Assembly (NCBI GenBank): GCA_016490725.1
Contig: JAEMHR010000061.1
Coordinates: 62,001-126,000, forward strand
Reading direction: 5' to 3'
DNA length: 64,000 bases
Source of the DNA: Amphichorda felina
Lineage: Eukaryota; Ascomycota; Sordariomycetes; Hypocreales; Bionectriaceae
This document shows, piece after piece, positions 46,201-54,975 of this stretch (position 1 is the stretch's first letter; every line of letters begins with the position of its first letter). Made by a program: the position numbers and the translations under genes. The notes below the pieces were generated by a model. That model worked only from the letters and a program-made list of their open reading frames with translations, was not told the origin of the DNA and did not search any database.

Positions 46201-46719
46201 CGAGGCCGGAAAAGTGCGCCGGAGTCTGCCCCTTGTTGAAATTACGCGGTGGTTGATGGCAGAAACCTCAAAGACCTCAACGAGGACCTCTTCTTCCACA
46301 GCGCTGAGGAGGATTCCTGCGTTTTGTTCGAATACGTGGATCATGATTGACCCACCTATGCAACAGAGGTTACTCAATGACCTTCAAGACGAGATAGCAC
46401 CGGGCGACATACCATGATCGTCGAGCTGTCTGATAGCACGTACGAGGGCAGGTTTGCCAACCACATATCGACCAGCCGAGCACACATGGATATCCTGCAT
46501 TCTCCGAAGCATCGTGACGGCGGCATCAATGGCACCCAGTTGGTCGTGCGGGGCCATGCTCCGGAAAACCTCAAGATTCTCTAGTGTTGTGCCTAGCAGG
46601 AACTGCTCATTCTGGGGGCTGTAGTCGCTTTCGACTGGGACTTTGGAGGGTAAGAATACATGGTGAAGAAGATAAGACATGCTGTCTGTAGCCTTGGTGG
46701 CTTTTGAAGTAGAAACCAT
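37291..46719 (-). CDS. Giant DUF3638/DUF3645/DUF6606-type protein with P-loop and DEAH motifs
   Basis: Three exons, 46719-46413, 46355-38604 and 38549-37291, with introns of 57 and 54 bp; 3,105 residues. The middle exon alone is 7.75 kb. Near residue 2067 there is a Walker A-like LNMGEGKSSVIVPM, followed by DESDENF. A DEAH box in LDEAHTRGTDLKLP lies near residue 2654, and the family's TKDRLVQACMRMRELGKGQS spans the last intron. The order P-loop then DEAH resembles superfamily 2 ATPases and SecA-like motors. Databases often name the family ubiquitinyl hydrolase 1, but I see no obvious cysteine-protease signature, so I leave the activity open. The N-terminal half is helical with no recognised domain. 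The gene is conserved and single-copy-like in style, next to a pseudo-RNase III gene. Confidence 0.92.
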
Positions 46720-47317
46720 CGTTCTGCAGTTGTTGTATCTTTAAGGTGATTGTGAGTAATGCCGAGTTGTAGCTGTGATTGCCATTGTCGACCGCTGTGA
46801 GTGTACGTGCATTTAAATCATCTCCAGAGGGACTTCCATGAAAGGAGGTAGTCAGACTCCATCATACAACCACTCGAGCTGAAGTGTGACATACGACCAA
46901 TTCTACCAGCCGCTGATCATGAGCACACCACGTAGACTGGCTCCCATCCATCATGGCCAGCATGCTAGTAAACTGCCATGGCCCTTGGGACCCATGGTCG
47001 ACTAGATGTCCTCATAGTTTCGGAGCTACGTCAGGCGCTAATCCGGATGAAGCGATTACCAGCACACAAACACATAACGCTAATCCGGATGAAGTGATTC
47101 CCAGTACACGAGCACATAACCAACTATTCGGGAATAGCTCTCCTATTAGGTTGCGGCTAATTCTTGGACAGAGGTGTCTCCTCCTCCAGCAACCAACAGG
47201 CATAGGCGCCTTGGCTGTGGTACTACTGCAACATCCAACCTAGGGTAACGGGCTTATTCTTACTTTCCCATGTTTTAAACAGACTCATCTATGGAAGTTT
47301 GCTCTGCGTCAGAGCTG
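46720..47317. other. Intergenic with 42-bp tandem duplication
   Basis: 598 bp between the start of the DUF3638 gene and the stop of the RNase III-like gene, both on the minus strand. It holds the tandem repeat at 47037-47120 and otherwise no gene. Confidence 0.4.
47037..47120. repeat. 42-bp tandem repeat, two copies
   Basis: Two adjacent 42-bp units, each starting GCTAATCCGGATGAAG and ending CACATAAC (47037-47078 and 47079-47120), with about five differences between them. The unit is a multiple of three and stays open in one frame, but no gene is otherwise supported. Confidence 0.85.
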
Positions 47318-49292
47318 TTATATTGATTTGCCAAGCATGTCAAGTAACTCCCTAGAGCCTTTTGGCAGTTTCAATATCTCATCAGGCGCAACCAGCTCAA
47401 ACCTGAATATCTGCGACTCCCTGACTGTTCCTTCCAATATGTGCTGGACCATGGGGTTGGTGGCCTCGCTATACTCTCGCAGGAGGTGGCCTTGAGATGT
47501 GTCTAGGATGGACAGAAACTTTCTGAAGTCCACGACCGCCGTTGAATATAACCTGGACTCTGTTAGTAAAGACGATGAGACGTGGTTTGATACTTACATC
47601 TGATCTGAAAAGTTGGGGAGCGACGTCTTGGTTGAATCAGACTCGCAGCACTGAATCAAACCGAGAACACCTAGCCCGAACCGGTCTGTCAACATTTTGA
47701 GCTTCTGCCCCAAGTTCAAGAGCCTCTTGATCTTGTTGTATTTAGACGTATAACCTTCTGACTGCTGATTAATCCCTGGAAAGACGCACTCCACGATGGC
47801 CCTTATAGCTAGAGACCTCCTATGGTTCTGGGGATTACCAGGCCGACTGGAAATGTTTTGAGAGGATGCATCGACCGCGACCCATCCATCCTGCGATGGG
47901 TGGTGAGCGCGATGGTAGTCCCAAAGCTTGAGGACGTGACACCTCTTCAGCATGGTCAGGCTGGTGATCTGGCTCTCCGATGCCTCAATGGCAGAGAGCC
48001 TTTCCAACGGCGACAAGTTGGCGGCTGGCGGCTGAAGAGGAGCATTGATGCCCCTGAGAAACACCAGCGTCGCCCGCAGAGCGACGATAGATGAAGCACT
48101 GCACACTCCAACCAGCATTCTCATGAAAAGACTGCTACTTTTGTCCGCTATGGCCATAGTGTCGCTCAATATCCCCTGAGTCAGGTAAGTTTGTCGTGAT
48201 TCGGGAACACCATGCTCCGTGCAGCGCCTGTCCTCCGCGGCGATGTAATCATGGAACGCTTCTCCGTCGCTGCCTGTGGCGTTGATTCTTGGCCGCTTGG
48301 GAATGCGATCAACACCGTCCATATACGGGGCAGAATCAGAAGCATCGTTGGCGTCCCGTGTACGTTTGAGACCAGTATACGTTGATTCCACTGCCCCGAT
48401 GGTTGAAATTGCGGCCTGTGAATCTCCGTTATCAGTCGCCAGGGTCATATCGACTGTGGCAACCGTCGGATCCCACATCGGATCAGACAGGACAAGCGAA
48501 TTGAAGGGCGGATTCTCTGTAATATCGTTGTTCAAGCCGAATGGATGCCGCATGGTGCCATGATCGGGAGCAGGAGCAATGTTCCCAGCCGCCGCATCAA
48601 CATACTGCAGTCCCCCCAGCCATATATCATCGGAAACAGGGCCGGACAGTAAATCAGGGGAAGGAGTGCGAAGTGTGAGCGATTGTTGCGCGTCACCTGG
48701 ATTAGTGACTGGCTTTAGACCGGGAGGTGAGGGCATGGCGGAGGAGGTCTGTTCAAGGTTGACGGAGTGACTAGTTAGGATGCCGTCGGCGCGGGCATCA
48801 CAATCGGAAGATGTATCTGCGACCAACTTGACACGCTGGAGAATTCCTCCCACAATGTCTAGAGACTTTTTGTCTTTCCACGCAGCCCCTATGATGGCCC
48901 TCATGGCCAGAGTGACGACAGATTTCGAAGGCTCCCCCGATCTCTGACACAGCTTGATGCGACGTGCGATCCCAAGCTGTGTAGCAGCCGAGGCTAGATG
49001 CCCCTTGCTGTCGAAGCGAGCTTGCTCCTCTCCCGTCCATTCTGGAATTGGATTAGCTAGGTTCTGTCCGTGCAAACCCGCAGTGCTAACCTCGCGGCAT
49101 CAGTTTCATGTAGCCACTGTCGGCGATGGCTAAACGAATAGCTGCATGACCAACTGATGCCAGATTTTTGTTGCCATCATGCCTATCTTCCTCCGCCCCA
49201 GCCGCCGTCAGCGCCTCGTTCAATAGCTTCTTGTCCTGGAATTGGTGGCCAATAGCCCGCTCCACAAAGATGCAGTCTGATTCGGAAGCCAT
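47318..49292 (-). CDS. Protein with catalytically dead RNase III-like domain(s)
   Basis: Three exons, 49292-49091, 49041-47598 and 47552-47318, with introns of 49 and 45 bp; 626 residues. Residues 1-60 follow the RNase III fold pattern: IFVERAIGHQFQDKKLLNEA, then KNLASVGHAAI where active enzymes have the ExLExLGDAxL signature. The essential Asp is His49 and the Glu position is lost. The second half of the fold is seen after the first intron as GHLASAATQLGIARRI and AMRAIIGAAWKD, where the usual Glu is Arg. A similar AIRAIVECVFPGI segment recurs near the C-terminus, so a second degenerate copy is possible. The middle (about 130-400) is low-complexity. An upstream in-frame ATG at 49397 is an alternative start. 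It may bind dsRNA or serve as a scaffold, which is inference. Confidence 0.75.
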
Positions 49293-50366
49293 TGTTGAGT
49301 TTACTCCTATCTTGACCTTCACTGCATATCCTTGAGTGGTCTTGAGGGTCAAATATGCATAATAGGCACCTGGTGAGACATAGGAGGATCGTAACATGGC
49401 GCTGGCCGTCGGTTCCGGCCTCCCCTCCTTTTTATTCAGGGCCGTGTACGCCGTTCACGGCCAAAGAGCATCGCATTTAGAGTTTCACCCATCACCCCAT
49501 GATATCAGCAAATATCATTGCCTTCCGGGCACAGCTAAGGTTTTTACCACGCGGCCAATACTGACCTTAGCATTCCAGCTTTGTGCATCGGTCGCCACCT
49601 ACTGCCAGCATTCCAGTTCCATAAGCTTTGCTTCAAGTTATCAACTCACTTCCGTACATGCGGCTCCTGGCGGCATGCCGCCCCGGTTATTCCGATCCCA
49701 CCGGGCCATACAGGTCTAGAGCTCAGTTACGAACAGCCGACAGGGAAGGGAATTACCAGTCACCCCGCATGGCAGACTTGGACCGACCCGTATTGTCTCA
49801 CATCAACCAACAACCCCCATCCCAACCAAAAACAGGCCACAGCTCACCGAGTCCATTGTTCATACGAGTACACATAGTACATCTACGAACCTGGTCGACA
49901 CAATTACTATGTATGGCATAGTGCATTCAATCCAGAGGGAAACTGCCTCTCCAGGAAGATTATATTCTCCGTGATCACAGTGAATATTAACGTATCCCGA
50001 ACTGAAGTCTTACATGTTACAGACCAACGACTTCTCTCCCTGAAACACTTGGATATGTTTCCTTTTTGATTCGTCACGTTAAATTAACAGGGTAGCATTA
50101 GATGCTGTCACCAGACCTTGCGGTACATCCGCAGCTCATCCTGCCAACCGATGAAAAGCGATAAATGTAGGCGATAGAAACATAAAACAGGCCTTCATCC
50201 CAGCAGAAATAGGCAAAACTCTCCCTTTTGAACAAACGTTGGCGCACCCTTCCGGCCCCTCTCTTTCTGGTACCATCAAAGGCTCGTTCAATCGCCACAG
50301 GGCATTCTTATCCCTCCATCACTATACACCGCGCAGGACGCCAACTTCGGAAGGCTATCATACCAA
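49293..50366. other. Intergenic, divergent promoters
   Basis: 1,074 bp between the RNase III-like gene and the small secreted protein gene, which diverge. Open frames here on the plus strand are short, low-complexity and unsupported. Confidence 0.35.
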
Positions 50367-50806
50367 ATGAAGGCCTACTTCTTTGGTCTGCTTTCCTTAG
50401 CTACGTCGTCCACGGCTTATAAACTCTACTGGTATTCCTTCAAGGGGTGCGAGGGGGACATTATTTGGTCGTATCATCTAAGTGACGACAACAACGCTTG
50501 CCACGAAGTCGACCAAGGGGCTACCATTGCGGGTTCTATCTTGGTAACCAAAGAAGACGGAGACGACGAACGCAGCAGTAAGCTTTTGCCTCCCTTATCC
50601 ATTTCACCTCCTACCGCAATGCGAGCCTTACGAACATCCTGATTGCTGACATCCATCGTACTCTACATACAGCTGTCACTCTGTGGGCAAATTACGAGTG
50701 CACACTCGAATACATGGGCGACTACCAAGAGGAATGCTTTGAGATGCCAAGTTGGGGTCCCTCGTCCATTCTCAGCTTCCAATTCTCAAGCAACGAGTCT
50801 CTGTAA
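50367..50806 (+). CDS. Small secreted four-cysteine protein (effector-like)
   Basis: Two exons, 50367-50577 and 50673-50806, with a 95-bp intron that has a CTGAC branch point and an ACAG acceptor; 114 residues. A signal peptide covers about residues 1-17 (MKAYFFGLLSLATSSTA). The mature part has four Cys, in FKGCEG, NACHE, YECTL and EECFE, enough for two disulfides. It is acidic and rich in Tyr, Trp and Ser. I recognise no family. Size, signal and cysteines match fungal secreted effectors or small antimicrobial-type proteins, but that is only a class resemblance. The second exon is not part of any long open frame. It lies between the RNase III-like gene and the HeLo-NACHT gene. Confidence 0.75.
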
Positions 50807-51345
50807 TTTAAATTGGCTTGGGATCACTCTCATGTGGTCGAATCTTCGCTCCTAGGTGTTGTAGTCACCACAACCCCCCGAGGATAAAGTGATACAAATG
50901 CTTAGGATTAAAAAATGAAGAGATAATTTCTCTTTGCATACCATAGCGTATTCCGATCCAATTCTACTGCGTCATGTCCTTCTTTGAGGAGCTGACTGGT
51001 AGAGGTGGGTGCCCCTCCTTCAACACCGCCACCGAGAGAGAGACATCATTCAATCATAGCTACGGCATTCCAAAGCTAGGTGCGCGTCAATACCGAAGTG
51101 AGGCCCTGAATATCATATTGCTGGCCATGATTGTATGTATGTGCAGAGTCGCACTGGGATTGAATCCTAGTACGAGAAAACGCGCTGCCACAGAAGGTCC
51201 AGCTCAGCCGTTTGTCTAGGCTGACCAGGATGCTAAGCCACACGCTGGGCAGATTATCATGCATCCTGGCTGCTGCAAGTTGGGCGTCGCCATCTTCAAT
51301 CATCCCATCCTTGGACAGCCAACATACACCCGGAAACACACAAGA
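50807..51345. other. Intergenic upstream of HeLo-NACHT gene
   Basis: 539 bp containing the promoter of the NLR gene. I see no repeat or gene. An in-frame ATG at 51259 would add 29 residues to the NLR but breaks the conserved N-terminus. Confidence 0.35.
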
Positions 51346-54300
51346 ATGGCAGAGCCTGCTGGACTCGCGCTCGGCGTCCTAGGCTTGCTCGGCACATTCG
51401 AGAGCTGCATCAAGTTCCTCGGGTACTTCTCCGCATCCAGATCCCTCGGCCGCGACTATGAGCGCCTAGAGATTGGGCTGGACTTGGAGAAATACTCCCT
51501 CCTGCGATGGGCAGAAAGAGTGCGCCTCGCCTCATGTGACTACGACAGACGTCTGGATGACAAGGCCACATATGATGCTGTCCTCTCCGCCCTCGCGGCA
51601 ATCAAACTGCTCCTTAGCGAGGGTTCATCTCTCCAGGTTCGATACGGTGTCCAAGTTGACCGAGGACAGACACAGGATGACAGTGCACTCTCCAACACTG
51701 ACCCAGTGAGCCAGAGAATCCTCGGCAGATTCCAGGCCCAGGTTGCTTCCCTCTACGATAGGATGGAGTTGAGACAGTCCAAGGCGACCCCGTTGAAAAA
51801 GTTACGATGGGCCGTGAGTGACAAAGACAAATTTTCAGAGTTGATCCGGGAGTTGGGCAGCTTTGTCGCGAAGCTTCACCATCTCGTGCCGCCTTTATTG
51901 CAGAACACGGCCCCCGCTATTGGGATCACCGAGTCGGGCGATGGTCCCGATGCGATGATCAGACAGGACCTGCACGGAATCAGGAAGGTCCGAAAGCTTA
52001 GACTCATTCGAGACACAGCGGGTGGTACGCATGAGACTGTCGCCACCTTGGCGGAAGAGGAAATGGTGCGCATGTGCCAACGACAAATCCTCAGAGCACT
52101 CTGGTTCCAGATCATGGATGACAGAAGGGACATGCTCCAGAAGCCACACCACGACACCTTTCAGTGGGCATTGCAAGAAGACAAAAGCACGGATTGCTCA
52201 AAATGGGATAACATTCCAGAGTGGTTTAGGTCTGGCTCAGGGGTCTATTGGCTGTACGGGAAAGCAGGGAGCGGCAAGTCGACACTGATGAGATACCTGG
52301 AGGAAGCCACTGAGACCGAAACTTTGTTGAATGAATGGGCCCAAGGGAGGGAGCTAGTTATTGGCTCTTTTTATTTCTGGGCCCTGGGTACGATGGATCA
52401 GAAGAGCCAGCAGGGTCTCTTTAGAGCACTTCTCTTCCACATTCTCAGTGCAGAGAGGGCTCTTATTCCGCAACTGCTTCCCAAGTCGTGGCACGCCGTC
52501 TATAATCTCGACATGGACACGCTCCAGCCGCCATCTGCAGCCGAGATGAAACTTGCTTTGGAAACTTTGTTCAATGGGGTATCGCTCCAGCGACGATTTT
52601 GCTTCTTTGTGGATGGACTGGATGAATACGACGGCAATGTCCCCGAGGCTGTGGCATTCATCAAAAGGCTTGCGGGAATTTTGGATCTCAAGATCATTGT
52701 TTCTAGCAGACCCCTCCCAGAATGTGTCGGCGGCTTCGCGGGGTCCCCAAAATTGAGGCTCCAGGACCTGACGCGCCCAGACATCCACAAGTTTGTCTAT
52801 GATGAGATTGGCAGCCATCCATACATACAGAACGTTCTTGAGGCGGACGGCAATAATGTCGACTGGATCCTGAATGAAATCATTGACAGGTCCTCGGGTG
52901 TATTCCTCTGGGTTGCCCTTGCGTGCAAGTCACTTCTTCAGGGATTCGATGAATTTGACAGCGTCGAGGAGCTCCGCGAGAGAGTCGAAGCACTCCCGCT
53001 GGAGCTGAAAGATATGTTTGCGCATATGCTCAGCAAGGTCGAAGAGAGGAATAAAGTTCAAGCCGCTCGAATCCTCCGAGTCTGCTACCTTAACCATGTG
53101 ATGAAACAGAAGAACGCGCTCCGGAGCTGGCATTGGGTCTCGGGCACAGGCCATCTCTCTACGGTGGCGTTCGCCATTGTTGAGTCAAAACAGATGGACG
53201 TGGCACAGCTTCCGGCTCAAAGACGCCTTAGCCTGGCTGAAAGACGAAGACTGTGTACAAGGCTGGAGGGAAGACTGCGAGGGCGTTCTGGAGGCCTGGT
53301 GGAACTGTTTGATGGACAGGGTTTGCCGTCAAGCCACTGTCTCTGTTCCGAGGTCGACAATATCCCGGACAACAAGCACGACAAACTCGTCGATTCCACT
53401 GTTGACTTCCTTCACCGCACTGTGTTTGAATTCCTGGACGATGAGGACACTTGGAAGTTGGATTATCTCCAGACTGGAGACCCATCGTGGAATGGCTATC
53501 CTGTTCTATGCGCCATCACTGTCGAGTACGCCACAGCTATTATGGATCTGGCTGCTGAATCGCCGCGGTACAAGCACGAAATTGCTAGGTCACTTTCACA
53601 CGCCCAGGTTGGTGATCAGGAATCCCCAGCCGCCACAGCTATCGTTCTCTTCCGACTACAGCATATGCTGACGAACCATTACGGGAAAATATCACCTTTC
53701 AGTGTTTCCGGTGAATTGTATAGCTCTACGACTGACATCCCTGCCGACATTATCCTCGTGCTGGCCATCGAGGCTGGGCTTCTCAACTTCGCCAAGATCT
53801 ACATCTCTGCGGCAGATATCCGCTTATCTGAGACGAGGCCCCCCTTTTATCCCTTCTTATTCCATGCTATGACCCAATTCTTCCTGGAGCAGTTGAAAGG
53901 GTACACTGCAGGCAATCCATTCCCCTTCTCTGTCGATATGGTCAAGTTCCTTCTTGCGGAGGGCTGCGATCCCAACGAGGAGCTCACAGACCCATTTTAC
54001 AACCAAACGACACCATGGAAAGACTGGATGCAGAGCCTCAATACCAGAGTGGTTGATATATGTAAAACCCTGCCAGTGACCGAAGCTCTCGTGAAGTCCG
54101 GCGCTGAACTGAGTGCACGGCTGCCGTTTGACGCCAGACATGGCATCGACGGCAAGTTGATCGATGACATCCTCTCCGCCGAGGAGACGAGATTGGCATG
54201 CCAAGATATTTCAGAGAGTTACAAAATGGTGGGCGCGGATATGGAGAGGTTAAAGTCACTGCTAAACCTGATCCGCAATCACACAGACGAAGGCGAGCCG

Positions 54301-54411
54301 TTGCCGGAGGGGATAGCAGATCCTCCAGGCAAGCCGCCGACTTATGAGAGGATATTTATACTTTCATTTTTAATTCTTGTCTTTTCGATACTTGGGGGTC
54401 TGCATCTTTGA
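51346..54411 (+). CDS. HeLo-NACHT NLR-type protein with C-terminal hydrophobic tail
   Basis: Single exon, 1,021 residues. Residues 1-215 match the HeLo (prion-inhibition and propagation) domain. It starts MAEPAGLALGVLGLLGTFES and later has LKKLRWAVSDKDKFSELIR, typical of this domain's helix before the loop. The NACHT ATPase follows, with Walker A YGKAGSGKST near residue 305 and the Walker B region FCFFVDGLDEYDG. A helical region of the fungal NACHT-associated type and an ankyrin-like KFLLAEGCDPNEE follow. The last 25 residues form a hydrophobic segment (FILSFLILVFSILGGL), a possible tail anchor. By family knowledge HeLo domains cause cell death by membrane damage after activation of the NLR, as in vegetative incompatibility. 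No clear WD, ankyrin or TPR sensor array is present, which is unusual. I chose the ATG at 51346 because the conserved domain begins there. Confidence 0.9.
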   Translation: MAEPAGLALGVLGLLGTFESCIKFLGYFSASRSLGRDYERLEIGLDLEKYSLLRWAERVRLASCDYDRRLDDKATYDAVLSALAAIKLLLSEGSSLQVRYGVQVDRGQTQDDSALSNTDPVSQRILGRFQAQVASLYDRMELRQSKATPLKKLRWAVSDKDKFSELIRELGSFVAKLHHLVPPLLQNTAPAIGITESGDGPDAMIRQDLHGIRKVRKLRLIRDTAGGTHETVATLAEEEMVRMCQRQILRALWFQIMDDRRDMLQKPHHDTFQWALQEDKSTDCSKWDNIPEWFRSGSGVYWLYGKAGSGKSTLMRYLEEATETETLLNEWAQGRELVIGSFYFWALGTMDQKSQQGLFRALLFHILSAERALIPQLLPKSWHAVYNLDMDTLQPPSAAEMKLALETLFNGVSLQRRFCFFVDGLDEYDGNVPEAVAFIKRLAGILDLKIIVSSRPLPECVGGFAGSPKLRLQDLTRPDIHKFVYDEIGSHPYIQNVLEADGNNVDWILNEIIDRSSGVFLWVALACKSLLQGFDEFDSVEELRERVEALPLELKDMFAHMLSKVEERNKVQAARILRVCYLNHVMKQKNALRSWHWVSGTGHLSTVAFAIVESKQMDVAQLPAQRRLSLAERRRLCTRLEGRLRGRSGGLVELFDGQGLPSSHCLCSEVDNIPDNKHDKLVDSTVDFLHRTVFEFLDDEDTWKLDYLQTGDPSWNGYPVLCAITVEYATAIMDLAAESPRYKHEIARSLSHAQVGDQESPAATAIVLFRLQHMLTNHYGKISPFSVSGELYSSTTDIPADIILVLAIEAGLLNFAKIYISAADIRLSETRPPFYPFLFHAMTQFFLEQLKGYTAGNPFPFSVDMVKFLLAEGCDPNEELTDPFYNQTTPWKDWMQSLNTRVVDICKTLPVTEALVKSGAELSARLPFDARHGIDGKLIDDILSAEETRLACQDISESYKMVGADMERLKSLLNLIRNHTDEGEPLPEGIADPPGKPPTYERIFILSFLILVFSILGGLHL

Positions 54412-54975
54412 GTAGATGGTTCGCTGGTAGGAATCAACAGACCCTCTTGCTGATAGATTAATCATAAGAATAGCCACGAAAGTACCCACTCCACTAGGTC
54501 TATACTAGCTAATAGGATGGTGATGACGGTGATTATGATACAGAAATATGTAGCCCACCTATCGAGAATCAGTCCAAGCATAGATGGCTTTTTTCTTGCT
54601 ATATATCCATGTCCCGGTATTGCTGACGTTCATCGGGGTGGGCCTTTCATTCAACGCCCGATTTACCCACCTATTTTCAGATGGAGTCCCTAATGTGAGA
54701 TATACTTCTTCACAGGGATATGAGGCAGGGGGGTTTTGGCATTACGCCTCAGGCTAGAGGTTATTGTCTTACTAACTTGAAATGTACATGTTGCTAGTTC
54801 TGTCAGCCCTGGGACATTCTACAAACTTCCGCTCCTCTACAGAGGCCTGGGAACTCTACGGTCTATTTCTTGCATAACTTAAAAGGCTCAAACAATCATT
54901 TTTCCATTGAACTCGAGTAGAAGATGTTATAAGAGGCCCAACGCAGTGCCTATGGATGCAAACACTCCTACCCTC
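54412..54975. other. Convergent intergenic interval
   Basis: 564 bp between the stops of the HeLo-NACHT gene and the PAH-domain gene. Nothing is recognised in it apart from AT-rich 3' flanks. Confidence 0.4.

Noticed and set aside
51259..51345. 29-codon N-terminal extension of the HeLo-NACHT gene
   Set aside because: The HeLo domain starts right at the ATG at 51346 (MAEPAGLALG), as in other members, so the upstream ATG is unlikely to be used.
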